Origin: Sulfuriferula sp047300855
GTDB taxonomy: Bacteria; Pseudomonadota; Gammaproteobacteria; Burkholderiales; Sulfuriferulaceae
Direction: 5' to 3'
Assembly: GCF_047300855.1 (NCBI RefSeq)
Contig: NZ_CP170197.1
Location: 1,240,001 to 1,304,000 of the forward strand
DNA length: 64,000 nucleotides
Positions within the stretch are counted from its first letter, which is position 1. Every line of letters begins with the position of its first letter. The position numbers were made by a program, and so were the translations under genes. The notes under the pieces were generated by a model. It did no database searches. It worked only from the letters and a program-made list of their open reading frames with translations, and was not told where the DNA came from. Below are positions 54,077-63,905 of this stretch, piece by piece.

Positions 54077-57000
54077 ATGACGCTATCCGAACACGATTTG
54101 CGCGACCATTTTTCCGAGACGTGGCTGGCCCGCGGGCGCGAACTGGTCTGGCGGGAACGCGTGCTGGACATGGAGTGCAGTGAGGACAAGCGCTACATGT
54201 CAGCGCGGGTGCAAGGTTCGCGCACGCAGCCTTATCCGGTGACTATCCGTGTGAATCACAGCCCGAAAGGCTGGTATCCGGTAGGGCACTGCGGATGCCC
54301 GGTAGGGTACAACTGCAAACACGTTGCGGCAGTGCTGATTGCGGCATTGGGAGAGGGCGGGCAATCGGTGGAAGGCGTCCCGGCAGGTTTGGACAACTGG
54401 TTGCAGCGACTCGGGGTGGCGGCACAGGCTGCCAGTCCGGAGGGGCAGTTTTCTCCGGAAGTGCAGGATCGTTTGCTGTATGTGATTGAGCCATTGGTTG
54501 ACGGGCGTCTGGTGGTGCGTCTGATGAAGGCGCGCTTGCTGCAGAAGGGCGGCTATGGCTCGGCCAAGCCATGGTCGGGCTTCAAGTCTTTATACAACCC
54601 CAACCCGCCGCAATTTGTTTCGCCAGTCGACTGGGATGCGGTTGAATTACTGCGTACGCTGGAACGCGGAATGGACGTCGATCCGAGTTTTTATCTGAGC
54701 GGTCATCGCGGTGCCCTCGCGTTACGCCAGTTGCTATCGACCGGGCGCGCATTCTGGCAGTCCGCCGAAACGTCGCCGCTGCGCTATCAGGGTGTACGCC
54801 CGGCCACAGTGGTTTGGGTAGATGCAATGGATGGTGACCAGCGTTTGACGTTGCAGCCGCAGCCTCCAGCCCAGGTGCTGGCGCTGGCGCCTCCCTGGTG
54901 GCTGGATCCAGCCACTTACGAATGTGGCGAACTGGAATCCGGGCTGGTTGATGCGGTCGCCGAAGCCATTGCCAACGCGCCCGCTGTGCCCGTGCAGGCA
55001 ATGGAAGACGTCGCCCAGCGTCTGGCACAGATTCCTGCTGCCTTGCCGGCGCCGGCGCGTTTGCAGACCCGTCATATCGACAGTGTGATTCCGACACCGG
55101 TACTCAGGCTCACCAGCCAGCAAATGGATGGGCCGCCTCTTGTGCATTATGGCTGGCAGCGCCCGGGACAGACGGTACATGTGGATCTGGCGCGACTGGA
55201 ATTCGATTACCAGGGGACTCGCGTCAATATTCATACAGCAGGCGACAGTGTGAATCGCCGTGTAGGCGAAGAGTTACTCGCCATGCAGCGGCATCAGGCG
55301 ACTGAACGCGCGGCACTGCAACGGCTCGAGGCTCTGGATTTCTTTTCGGCCAAGCGTCTTGATCTGCCAGGTGCGAGCAAGCTTGGCGATGCATTTACTT
55401 TGGAAGACGAAGATAGCTGGGCGGATTTCGCCATGCAGCACTTGCCGGAACTGGTCGAGGCTGGCTGGCGCATTGAGAGCACACCGGAATTCCGTTGGGA
55501 TATTGCCGAGGCGGAAGATGAATGGGATGCCGATCTGGAAGAAACTTCCGGTACCGACTGGTTTGGCCTGGAGCTGGGCATCACTGTGGCGGGCGAGCGC
55601 ATCAGTCTGCTGCCGATTCTGGCCGGGCTGGTCCGCGATTTAAGCGACGAGGCACATGCCGCGCTGCTGCGGGGTGAGGCGCCGGTAACCGGGCATTATC
55701 TGGCGGCGTTGCCCTCCGGCAAAAAAATTGCCCTGCCTGCCGAGCGTGTGCGCGGCCTGCTGTCGGTGCTGGTGGAGCTGTTTGATGGGGATGCACTGGA
55801 TGGTGCCGGGCGCCTGGAGATGAACGCGGTACACGCCGCGCGTCTGGCTGATATCGATTCGGCAGCGCGGCTCCGCTGGCTCAGTGGCGACAAGTTGCTG
55901 GAGCTGGGTCGCAAGCTCCGTGAATTTTCCGGTGTCATGCCGGTGGCGCCGCCCGTCGGCTTGCATGCCGAGTTGCGTCCTTATCAACAGGACGGACTCA
56001 ATTGGCTGCAATTCTTGCGCGAATATCAACTGGGCGGCGTACTTGGCGATGACATGGGGTTGGGTAAAACCCTGCAAGCCCTGGCCCACGTTCTGGCTGA
56101 AAAAGAAGCGGGCCGGGCCGATCGTCCCAGCCTGGTCGTTGCACCCACCAGCCTGATGTTCAACTGGCGCCGCGAGGCGAGCCGATTTACCCCGGGTTTA
56201 CGCGTGCTGATTTTGCATGGACCGGATCGAGCAGCGCATTTTGACAATATCAACGATTATGATTTGGTGCTGACCACGTACGCCCTGTTACCGCGCGATA
56301 GTGCAGCGTTGGCCGAATGCCAGTTTCACTTGCTGATACTGGATGAGGCGCATTTCATCAAAAATCCTAAAGCCCAGGCCACCCAGGTGGTGCACAAGCT
56401 GGTGGCGCGCCACCGCCTGGCGCTTACCGGCACGCCGATGGAAAACCATCTGGGCGAACTGTGGTCGCTGTTTCACTTTCTGGTACCGGGATTGCTGGGC
56501 AGCGAGGCGCAGTTCAAGCGCGTATTCCGTAACCCGATCGAAAAATATCACGACACCCTGTGCCGCGATGCTTTGGCGCGACGGGTTGCGCCATTTTTGC
56601 TGCGTCGCACAAAAGCCGAAGTGGCGCAGGACCTGCCCGCCAAGACCGACATTCCGCGTACCTGCGAGCTCAGCGGTGCCCAGCGGGATCTGTATGAAAC
56701 CATACGCGCGACCATGCAGGACAAAGTACGCAACGCGATAGCCGAGCAGGGCTTCAAAAAGAGTCAGATAGTGATTCTTGATGCGTTGCTGAAACTGCGT
56801 CAGGTATGTTGCGACCCACGCCTGCTGGCGATTCCCGCGGCGCGCAAGGTGAAGGAGTCCGCCAAGCTGGAATTGCTCATGGCGTTGTTGCCGGAGATGC
56901 TTGCGGAAGGCCGTCGCATTCTGCTGTTTTCTCAATTCACCAGCATGTTGACCCTGATCGAGCAGGAGCTGGATGAGCGCGAAATCGATTTCGTCAAACT

Positions 57001-57370
57001 GACCGGGCAAACGCGTGACCGCGAGACGCCGGTGAATCGCTTTCAGGCGGGTGAAGTGCCGCTGTTCCTGATCAGCCTCAAGGCGGGCGGCACAGGCCTC
57101 AATCTGACTGCTGCCGATACCGTGATTCACTATGATCCGTGGTGGAACCCGGCGGTGGAAGACCAGGCTACCGGACGCGCACATCGTATCGGGCAGCTCA
57201 ATCCGGTGTTTGTGTACAAGCTTTATACCGAGGGCACGGTGGAGGAGAAGATTCTTGCGCTGCAGGAGCGTAAGCGCAGCATGGTTGCAGGTGTTCTGGG
57301 AGATGGCGAGCACGCCGCCACAACATTGACGGCGGAGGATTTGCGGGTGATGTTTGAGCCGTTAGGCTAG
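54077..57370 (+). CDS. SNF2-family helicase with SWIM zinc finger
   Basis: 1097 residues. A SWIM zinc finger at about residues 70-90 (HCGCPVGYNCKHVAAVL; CxC...CxH), a long middle region, then the two-lobe SNF2 motor: Walker A GDDMGLGKTLQALAHVL, DExH box LILDEAHFIKNPKAQA, motif III LTGTPMENHLGELWS, and the C-terminal lobe with FSQFTSMLTLIEQEL and GRAHRIGQ. The family is ATP-driven and remodels DNA-bound complexes; RapA/HepA are relatives. The Fur-type gene converges and overlaps its end by nine bases. Confidence 0.95.
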   Translation: MTLSEHDLRDHFSETWLARGRELVWRERVLDMECSEDKRYMSARVQGSRTQPYPVTIRVNHSPKGWYPVGHCGCPVGYNCKHVAAVLIAALGEGGQSVEGVPAGLDNWLQRLGVAAQAASPEGQFSPEVQDRLLYVIEPLVDGRLVVRLMKARLLQKGGYGSAKPWSGFKSLYNPNPPQFVSPVDWDAVELLRTLERGMDVDPSFYLSGHRGALALRQLLSTGRAFWQSAETSPLRYQGVRPATVVWVDAMDGDQRLTLQPQPPAQVLALAPPWWLDPATYECGELESGLVDAVAEAIANAPAVPVQAMEDVAQRLAQIPAALPAPARLQTRHIDSVIPTPVLRLTSQQMDGPPLVHYGWQRPGQTVHVDLARLEFDYQGTRVNIHTAGDSVNRRVGEELLAMQRHQATERAALQRLEALDFFSAKRLDLPGASKLGDAFTLEDEDSWADFAMQHLPELVEAGWRIESTPEFRWDIAEAEDEWDADLEETSGTDWFGLELGITVAGERISLLPILAGLVRDLSDEAHAALLRGEAPVTGHYLAALPSGKKIALPAERVRGLLSVLVELFDGDALDGAGRLEMNAVHAARLADIDSAARLRWLSGDKLLELGRKLREFSGVMPVAPPVGLHAELRPYQQDGLNWLQFLREYQLGGVLGDDMGLGKTLQALAHVLAEKEAGRADRPSLVVAPTSLMFNWRREASRFTPGLRVLILHGPDRAAHFDNINDYDLVLTTYALLPRDSAALAECQFHLLILDEAHFIKNPKAQATQVVHKLVARHRLALTGTPMENHLGELWSLFHFLVPGLLGSEAQFKRVFRNPIEKYHDTLCRDALARRVAPFLLRRTKAEVAQDLPAKTDIPRTCELSGAQRDLYETIRATMQDKVRNAIAEQGFKKSQIVILDALLKLRQVCCDPRLLAIPAARKVKESAKLELLMALLPEMLAEGRRILLFSQFTSMLTLIEQELDEREIDFVKLTGQTRDRETPVNRFQAGEVPLFLISLKAGGTGLNLTAADTVIHYDPWWNPAVEDQATGRAHRIGQLNPVFVYKLYTEGTVEEKILALQERKRSMVAGVLGDGEHAATTLTAEDLRVMFEPLG

Positions 57371-57814
57371 CTGCTCCTGGGCTTGAGCGATAGCGCCGGG
57401 ACGAATGCGCACGATAATGTCCACACCTTCTGTGACCACACCCTCAGGTAATTGCGGTAGACCGCAAATCGTGACGCCCTCTGCATCAATGTCGGTCAGC
57501 TCGCCGCTGGTTACATTGTAAAAATGATGATGCAGTTGGGTATTGGGATCGTAGAAAACCTTGTTCGGATCCACGATTACTTCGCGGATCAGCTTCTTTT
57601 CCAGAAACAGATTGAGTGTGTTGTATACCGTGGCCTTGGAAGTTTCCGAATGGCGGTCGTTGACAATGGCCATGATCTGATCGGCAGACAAATGTTGCTG
57701 GCGTGAAAATAACGCGTAGGCAATCTCGATACGCTGATGGGTCGGATTGATGTCGTGGCTGCGTAGTAATTCCGCCATGTTGTCGCGGCTGTATTGTTGC
57801 ATCTTCATGTCCAT
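57362..57814 (-). CDS. Fur-family metal- or peroxide-responsive regulator
   Basis: 150 residues. Fur winged-helix (HDINPTHQRIEIAYALF, SKATVYNTLNLFLEKKL) and a dimerisation part with LHHHFYNVTSGELTDID. The His-rich LHHHF is the metal site. The CxxC pairs of the structural zinc site are not seen in the C-terminal part, so it may be a PerR/Irr-like variant rather than Fur itself. It is divergent from the his operon. No Fur box can be named with confidence. Confidence 0.85.
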   Translation of the reverse strand: MDMKMQQYSRDNMAELLRSHDINPTHQRIEIAYALFSRQQHLSADQIMAIVNDRHSETSKATVYNTLNLFLEKKLIREVIVDPNKVFYDPNTQLHHHFYNVTSGELTDIDAEGVTICGLPQLPEGVVTEGVDIIVRIRPGAIAQAQEQLA

Positions 57815-57988
57815 AGCTTCTGTTTGCCTTTTGTATCCAGCTTGCGAATATTACAATACTAATCCAAAATCTGGACTCTGTCTAATTCAGGGTCTTGGCA
57901 TAATTAGCGCTGAATTCAGGGCCTTTGCCGGTATAATATCGAACTGTAATTGCTGAAGCCTACTGCTGTTTATAGATTGATAAAGACC

Positions 57989-59293
57989 ATGCTGACTATC
58001 CAACGGCTGACTACCCGTTCGCCGCAGTTTCAATCCGAACTTGACCGCCTGCTTGCCTTCGAAAGTGGTCAGGATGCAGCGATCGAACGTACGGTGGAAG
58101 ATATCCTGATCCATGTGCGTCGCGATGGCGATGCCGCTGTGCTTGAATACACCAAGCGTTTCGACCGTCTGGATGTTGACACCATGGCGCAGCTGGAGTT
58201 GCCGATCGCCAGTTTGCACGCTGCCCTCGACAAGCTGCCGCAAATTCAGCGTGATGCGCTGGAAGCCGCTGCCGCGCGTGTCAGGGCCTACCATGAGCAT
58301 CAGGTGATGCAATCGTGGACTTACACCGAGGCCGACGGTACCGTGCTGGGCCAGCAAGTGACCGCGCTGGATCGCGTCGGTCTGTATGTGCCGGGCGGCA
58401 AGGCTGCGTATCCGTCGTCGGTGCTGATGAATGCAATACCGGCCAAGGTGGCGGGTGTGGACGAACTCATCATGGTGGTGCCTACCCCCGACGGCGTGCA
58501 GAACGAACTGGTACTGGCGGCTGCCGCGGTGGCTGGGGTCACGCGTGTATTCACCATTGGTGGCGCGCAGGCGGTAGCCGCGTTGGCCTATGGCACCGCC
58601 ACCATCCCGCAGGTGGATAAAATCGTCGGACCCGGCAATGCCTACGTGGCCGCAGCCAAGCGTCGTGTGTTCGGCACTGTTGGCATAGACATGGTGGCCG
58701 GACCATCTGAAATTCTGGTGATTTGCGATGGCAAGACCAATCCGGACTGGATTGCGATGGATTTGTTCTCGCAGGCGGAGCACGACGAGCTGGCGCAATC
58801 CATCCTGCTTTGTCCCGATGCGGCCTTTATAGACGCCGTGACAGCCAGTATCCATAAGCTTCTGCCGGAAATGCCGCGTCGCGAAGTCATTGAAGCCTCG
58901 CTCGGTGATCGCGGCATACTGATCGAGGTACGCGACCTGGATGAAGCCATCGCCATTGCCAACCACATCGCACCCGAGCACCTGGAGCTGTCGGTGGATC
59001 AGCCCGAAGTGTGGGCGGCAAGGATCAAACACGCCGGCGCGATTTTCATGGGGCGCACTACCTGCGAGGCGCTGGGCGATTATTGCGCCGGACCCAACCA
59101 CGTATTGCCGACTTCGCGCACCGCGCGTTTTTCCAGTCCGCTGGGAGTGTATGATTTCCAGAAGCGCACCAGCCTGATCCAGGTATCGGAGCAAGGCGCG
59201 CGGACGTTGGGGCAAATTGCCGCCACATTGGCCTATGGCGAGGGCTTGCAGGCGCACGCCCGTTCAGCTGAATATCGCATCATCACGGATTGA
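57989..59293 (+). CDS. hisD: histidinol dehydrogenase
   Basis: 434 residues from MLTIQRLTTRSPQFQ. HisD motifs are seen: VGLYVPGGKAAYPSSVLMN, DKIVGPGNAYVAAAKRRVFG, and DMVAGPSEILV. A zinc enzyme that oxidises histidinol to histidine in two steps. It is the first gene of the his operon; no hisG precedes it in the window. Confidence 0.97.
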   Translation: MLTIQRLTTRSPQFQSELDRLLAFESGQDAAIERTVEDILIHVRRDGDAAVLEYTKRFDRLDVDTMAQLELPIASLHAALDKLPQIQRDALEAAAARVRAYHEHQVMQSWTYTEADGTVLGQQVTALDRVGLYVPGGKAAYPSSVLMNAIPAKVAGVDELIMVVPTPDGVQNELVLAAAAVAGVTRVFTIGGAQAVAALAYGTATIPQVDKIVGPGNAYVAAAKRRVFGTVGIDMVAGPSEILVICDGKTNPDWIAMDLFSQAEHDELAQSILLCPDAAFIDAVTASIHKLLPEMPRREVIEASLGDRGILIEVRDLDEAIAIANHIAPEHLELSVDQPEVWAARIKHAGAIFMGRTTCEALGDYCAGPNHVLPTSRTARFSSPLGVYDFQKRTSLIQVSEQGARTLGQIAATLAYGEGLQAHARSAEYRIITD

Positions 59294-59297
59294 TTTT

Positions 59298-60368
59298 ATG
59301 AGTCGTTTCTGGAGCCAGGTGGTACATGGGCTGACCCCCTATGTGCCTGGCGAGCAGCCCAAACTGGGCAATCTGGTCAAGCTGAATACCAACGAGAATC
59401 CTTATGGTCCAGGTTTGCGTGTGCTGGAGGCACTACGCGCAGAAGCCGCAGACAGTTTGCGCCTATACCCGGATCCGAACAGCGAGCGTCTCAGGCAGGC
59501 GATTGCCGAATATCATGACATCGAGCTGGCCAACATATTTGTTGGGAACGGCTCGGATGAAATATTGGCCCACGCGTTTCACGCATTGCTCAAGCATGAT
59601 TTGCCCATTCTGTTTCCGGATATTACCTATAGTTTTTATCCAGTGTATTGTGGTCTGTACGGCATCGAATATATCGAAGTTCCGCTCACCGGCAGTTTTG
59701 AAATATGTGTGAATGATTACCTGCGACCGAATGGCGGCATTGTTTTCCCGAATCCGAACGCGCCCACCGGCCGTGCGTTGGCGCTGAGCGAGATTGAACG
59801 ACTGTTGCGGGCTAACCCTGATTCGGTGGTGGTGGTGGATGAGGCATATGTCGATTTCGGTGCCGAGTCGTGCGTTAGTCTGGTCAAGCGCTTCCCGCAG
59901 CTGCTGGTCACGCATACGCTGTCTAAATCGCGCTCGCTGGCAGGCTTGCGTGTCGGATACGCGGTGGGGAACGCCGAGTTGATCGAGGCGCTCGACCGCG
60001 TCAAGGATAGTTTCAATTCCTATCCATTGGGTCGACCCGCACAGGCGGGTGCTACGGCCGCCATGCAGGACCGTGCTTACTTCGAATCGACCTGCCGCAA
60101 GGTCATCGGTACGCGTGAAAAACTCGTTGCAAGCCTGCAATCACTCGGGTTTGAAGTATTGCCTTCGGCAGCGAACTTTGTCCTGACCCGCCACCCGCAG
60201 TATGATGGCAAGGAATTGACAGCGAAATTGCGCGAACGCAGTATTATTGTGAGGCATTTCAGCAAGCCGGAACGCATTGCACCATTCATGCGGGTTACCA
60301 TAGGAACCGACGTGCAGTGTGCTGCGTTGGTGGATGCATTGGCAGATATTCTGCGCAAGCCCGTTTAA
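59298..60368 (+). CDS. hisC: histidinol-phosphate aminotransferase
   Basis: 356 residues from MSRFWSQVVHGLTPYVPG. A PLP aminotransferase with LNTNENPYGPG, SDEILAHAFH and the PLP-binding Lys in THTLSKSRSLAGLRVGYA. It converts imidazole-acetol phosphate to histidinol phosphate. It begins four bases after hisD. Confidence 0.97.
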   Translation: MSRFWSQVVHGLTPYVPGEQPKLGNLVKLNTNENPYGPGLRVLEALRAEAADSLRLYPDPNSERLRQAIAEYHDIELANIFVGNGSDEILAHAFHALLKHDLPILFPDITYSFYPVYCGLYGIEYIEVPLTGSFEICVNDYLRPNGGIVFPNPNAPTGRALALSEIERLLRANPDSVVVVDEAYVDFGAESCVSLVKRFPQLLVTHTLSKSRSLAGLRVGYAVGNAELIEALDRVKDSFNSYPLGRPAQAGATAAMQDRAYFESTCRKVIGTREKLVASLQSLGFEVLPSAANFVLTRHPQYDGKELTAKLRERSIIVRHFSKPERIAPFMRVTIGTDVQCAALVDALADILRKPV

Positions 60369-60392
60369 TTTCGAGCATTCAATAAAATAATC

Positions 60393-60980
60393 ATGCGTAC
60401 AGCCCAAGTAACCCGTAACACCCTGGAGACCCAGATCAGCGTAACGCTCAATCTGGATGGTAGTGGTAACGGTCGCTTCCAGACCGGCGTGCCCTTTCTC
60501 GACCATATGCTTGATCAGATTGCCCGCCACGGTGTGATGGATATCGAAATTGACGCTGCCGGGGATCTCCACATCGATGCTCACCATACCGTGGAAGACA
60601 TCGGCATTACCATGGGGCAGGCATTCGCCAAGGCTATTGGTGACAAGAAGGGTGTGCGTCGTTACGGTCATGCCTACGTGCCGCTGGACGAAGCTTTATC
60701 GCGCGTGGTGCTGGATTTGTCCGGGCGTCCCGGGCTGGAATATCACGTGAAATATACGCGCGCCGCCATTGGAGCCTTCGATGTCGACCTGATCCACGAA
60801 TTCTTTCAGGGCTTCACCAATCATGCGGGCGTGACGCTGCACATCGATAACCTGCGCGGCGCCAACGCCCACCATCAGGCAGAAACCATTTTCAAGGCAT
60901 TTGGCCGCGCCCTGCGCATGGCGGTGGAAGCCGACCCGCGCATGGGAGGGGTGATGCCTTCCACCAAAGGCAGTCTCTGA
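60393..60980 (+). CDS. hisB: imidazoleglycerol-phosphate dehydratase
   Basis: 195 residues, the monofunctional form. FLDHMLDQIARHGVMD, DAHHTVEDIGITMGQA and RGANAHHQAETIFKAFGRAL contain the metal-binding His residues. No phosphatase domain is fused. Confidence 0.97.
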   Translation: MRTAQVTRNTLETQISVTLNLDGSGNGRFQTGVPFLDHMLDQIARHGVMDIEIDAAGDLHIDAHHTVEDIGITMGQAFAKAIGDKKGVRRYGHAYVPLDEALSRVVLDLSGRPGLEYHVKYTRAAIGAFDVDLIHEFFQGFTNHAGVTLHIDNLRGANAHHQAETIFKAFGRALRMAVEADPRMGGVMPSTKGSL

Positions 60981-60981
60981 C

Positions 60982-61671
60982 ATGGGTGTGGATATCGCCG
61001 TCATTGATTACGGGATGGGTAATCTGCGTTCGGTGTCCAAGGCGCTGGAGCATGTGGCACCTGCTGCAAGTGTCGCAGTCACTGCTGATCCGGATGTCAT
61101 CCTGAATGCCGGACGCGTGGTATTCCCCGGCGTAGGTGCGATGGGCGACTGCATGCACGAGCTGCGCGAGCGTGGCTTGATCGAGGTGGTCAGGCAGGCT
61201 GCTGCCAGCAAGCCGTTCCTGGGTATTTGTCTGGGCATGCAGATGCTGTTCGAGCATAGCGAGGAAGGTGACGTCGCCGGTTTGGGTATACTGCCCGGTC
61301 GGGTATTGCGCTTCCCAAACGAAGCGATGCATGACAACGCGGGCAGCCGGCTGAAAGTACCGCACATGGGCTGGAATGAAGTTCACCAGGCAGTGCCGCA
61401 TCCGATGTGGGGCGGCATTGTTGATGGCGCACGCTTTTATTTTGTGCATAGCTATTATGTGGAAGCAGGCAACCCGGATATGGTTTCAGCCTTTACGCTT
61501 TACCCGTTCCCGTTCACCAGCGCGGTGGCATCCAATAATATTTTTGCTGTGCAATTTCACCCGGAAAAAAGTCAGGCGGCCGGGCTTGCGTTACTGGGTA
61601 ATTTTGTGACCTGGGACGGCAATATTTCTGCCAATCAATGTGACACTTTCAATACCCACTGTTCTCTATAG
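60982..61671 (+). CDS. hisH: imidazole glycerol phosphate synthase, glutaminase subunit
   Basis: 229 residues. The class I glutaminase triad is visible: FLGICLGMQMLFE (Cys) and VQFHPEKSQ (His, Glu). It supplies ammonia to HisF. The C-terminus is about 15 residues longer than usual (WDGNISANQCDTFNTH). Confidence 0.96.
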   Translation: MGVDIAVIDYGMGNLRSVSKALEHVAPAASVAVTADPDVILNAGRVVFPGVGAMGDCMHELRERGLIEVVRQAAASKPFLGICLGMQMLFEHSEEGDVAGLGILPGRVLRFPNEAMHDNAGSRLKVPHMGWNEVHQAVPHPMWGGIVDGARFYFVHSYYVEAGNPDMVSAFTLYPFPFTSAVASNNIFAVQFHPEKSQAAGLALLGNFVTWDGNISANQCDTFNTHCSL

Positions 61672-61691
61672 GCATTCCAAGTACCAATACC

Positions 61692-62435
61692 ATGTTGATT
61701 ATCCCCGCGATTGACTTGAAAGACGGACACTGCGTGCGTCTCAAACAGGGTCTGATGGAAGAGGCCACTGTATTTTCCGAAGACCCCGCCGAAATGGCGC
61801 GCCACTGGCTTGCGCAAGGCGCGCGCCGTCTGCATCTGGTGGATTTGAATGGTGCATTTGCGGGCAAGCCGGTCAATGAAGGCGCGATCAAAGCCATCGT
61901 GGACGCGGTGGGTGAAGATGTGCCGGTACAACTCGGCGGAGGCATCCGCGATCTCGACACCATTGCGCGCTACCTGGATGACGGTATTCGTTACGTCATT
62001 ATCGGCACGGCAGCGGTGAAAACCCCGGGTTTTCTGCATGACGCCTGCAATGCTTTCCCCGGCCATATCATCGTCGGGCTGGACGCCAAGGAAGGCAAAG
62101 TGGCGGTGGAAGGCTGGTCCAAAATGACCCATCACGACGTGATTGATCTGGCACGAAAATTCCAGGACTACGGCGTGGAAGGGGTGATCTATACTGATAT
62201 TGGTCGCGACGGGATGCTCTCTGGTGTCAACATCGAAGCGACGGTGAAGTTGGCGCAGGCGTTGACTATTCCTGTGATTGCCAGCGGTGGCATTACCAAT
62301 CTGGACGACGTGCGTAATCTGTGCGCGTCAGAAAAGGAAGGCATCATGGGTGCGATTACGGGCCGTGCCATATACGAAGGTACGCTGGATTTCGCCGCTG
62401 CCCAGAAGCTTTCTGATGAGCTTTCAGAAGCATAA
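61692..62435 (+). CDS. hisA: HisA, ProFAR isomerase
   Basis: 247 residues. TIM barrel with the catalytic Asp in IPAIDLKDGHCVRLKQG and phosphate-binding VPVQLGGGIRDL and IASGGITNLDDV. It overlaps hisF by one base (TAATG). Confidence 0.97.
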   Translation: MLIIPAIDLKDGHCVRLKQGLMEEATVFSEDPAEMARHWLAQGARRLHLVDLNGAFAGKPVNEGAIKAIVDAVGEDVPVQLGGGIRDLDTIARYLDDGIRYVIIGTAAVKTPGFLHDACNAFPGHIIVGLDAKEGKVAVEGWSKMTHHDVIDLARKFQDYGVEGVIYTDIGRDGMLSGVNIEATVKLAQALTIPVIASGGITNLDDVRNLCASEKEGIMGAITGRAIYEGTLDFAAAQKLSDELSEA

Positions 62436-63196
62436 TGGGGCTCGCCAAGCGCATTATTCCCTGTCTTGACGTGACAGCCGGCCGGGTAGTCAAGGGCGTC
62501 AATTTCGTCGGCCTGCGCGACGCCGGTGATCCGGTTGAAATCGCCCGTCGCTATGATCGTGAGGGTGCGGACGAGCTTACTTTTCTCGACATTACCGCCA
62601 GTTCTGATCAGCGCGACCTGATTTTGCACATCATCGAAGCCGTTGCTGCCGAGGTATTCATTCCGCTTACCGTGGGGGGCGGCGTACGTGAGGTCAACGA
62701 CGTGCGTCGCCTGCTGAATGCGGGTGCCGACAAAGTCAGTATTAATACCACCGCCGTGACCAACCCGCAGGTGGTGGCTGACGCGGCAGCTCGCTTCGGA
62801 TCACAATGTATCGTGGTGGCGATAGATGCGAAGGCCAGCAGCGATGGTAAATGGGAGGTGTACACCCATGGCGGGCGCCGCGCCACAGGCCTGGATGCGG
62901 TGGAATGGGCGCAAAAAATGCAGCAAATGGGGGCGGGCGAAATCCTCCTGACCAGCATGGATCGCGATGGTACCAAGAGCGGCTTCAATTTGCCGCTGAC
63001 GCGCGCAGTATCGGACGCGCTAACAATCCCGGTGATTGCCAGTGGCGGCGTGGGGAACTTGCAAGATCTGGCCGACGGCGTGATACAAGGTCATGCCGAT
63101 GCAGTTCTGGCGGCGAGTATTTTCCACTTTGGCGAATACACCGTGCATGAAGCCAAGCTTCACATGATGCAAAACGGGATCGAGGTCAGACTGTGA
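62435..63196 (+). CDS. hisF: imidazole glycerol phosphate synthase, cyclase subunit
   Basis: 253 residues. TIM barrel with IPCLDVTAGRVVKGVNF, VGGGVREVNDVRRLL and IASGGVGNLQDLADG. It pairs with HisH. It overlaps hisI by four bases. Confidence 0.97.
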   Translation: MGLAKRIIPCLDVTAGRVVKGVNFVGLRDAGDPVEIARRYDREGADELTFLDITASSDQRDLILHIIEAVAAEVFIPLTVGGGVREVNDVRRLLNAGADKVSINTTAVTNPQVVADAAARFGSQCIVVAIDAKASSDGKWEVYTHGGRRATGLDAVEWAQKMQQMGAGEILLTSMDRDGTKSGFNLPLTRAVSDALTIPVIASGGVGNLQDLADGVIQGHADAVLAASIFHFGEYTVHEAKLHMMQNGIEVRL

Positions 63197-63588
63197 GCGT
63201 ATCGGACAACTGGTTAAACAAAGTAAACTGGACTGAGGATGGTCTGGTGCCTGCGATTGCCCAGGACGCTGACAATGGTGACGTGTTGATGGTGGCGTGG
63301 ATGAACCGAGAGGCGCTGAAACGTACTGTAGAGACCAACGAGGCGGTATATTGGTCTCGTTCGCGCAAGAAATTGTGGCACAAGGGCGAAGAATCCGGGC
63401 ATGTGCAGAAAGTGAAGGAAATCCGCCTGGATTGTGATGAGGATGTGATTTTGCTCAAGGTTGAACAAATGGGTGGCATTTCCTGTCACACGGGGCGGCA
63501 TGACTGCTTTTTTAAGAAGTATGAAAATGGTCAATGGGTGACTACAGAGCCGGTATTGAAGGATCCTGCGGAGATTTATCGCAAGTGA
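63193..63588 (+). CDS. hisI: phosphoribosyl-AMP cyclohydrolase
   Basis: 131 residues from a GTG. Zinc and metal site residues in ISCHTGRHDCFFKK and the conserved YWSRSRKKLWHKGEESGHVQ. In many bacteria hisI and hisE are fused; here they are two overlapping genes. Confidence 0.97.
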   Translation: MSVSDNWLNKVNWTEDGLVPAIAQDADNGDVLMVAWMNREALKRTVETNEAVYWSRSRKKLWHKGEESGHVQKVKEIRLDCDEDVILLKVEQMGGISCHTGRHDCFFKKYENGQWVTTEPVLKDPAEIYRK

Positions 63589-63905
63589 ACGACATTCTCG
63601 AACGTCTCGGCGCTACCCTGGAAGCCCGCAAATCGAGTGCTGCCGGCTCGTCATATGTCGCCAGCCTGTATGCCAAGGGGCTTGATGCCATGCTGAAAAA
63701 AGTTGCCGAGGAGGCAGCCGAGACCATTATGGCGGCCAAGGATGGCGATCCGAAAAAAATCGTATATGAAACGGCTGATTTATGGTTTCATACCTTGATT
63801 CTACTGGCCAGCCAGGGTCTTGGTCCTCAGGACGTTCTTGATGAACTGGCACGCCGTGAGGGCGTGTCCGGACATGCGGAGAAGGCGGCACGGAGTAAAC
63901 AATGA
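63585..63905 (+). CDS. hisE: phosphoribosyl-ATP pyrophosphatase
   Basis: 106 residues from a GTG at 63585 that overlaps the hisI stop (GTGA). MazG-like fold with KKVAEEAAETIMAAKDGD. It performs the second step of histidine synthesis. Confidence 0.96.
   Translation: MNDILERLGATLEARKSSAAGSSYVASLYAKGLDAMLKKVAEEAAETIMAAKDGDPKKIVYETADLWFHTLILLASQGLGPQDVLDELARREGVSGHAEKAARSKQ

Noticed and set aside
57887..59257. Minus-strand open frame (456 codons) opposite hisD
   Set aside because: It lies within hisD, which has full family motifs; composition is that of a shadow frame.
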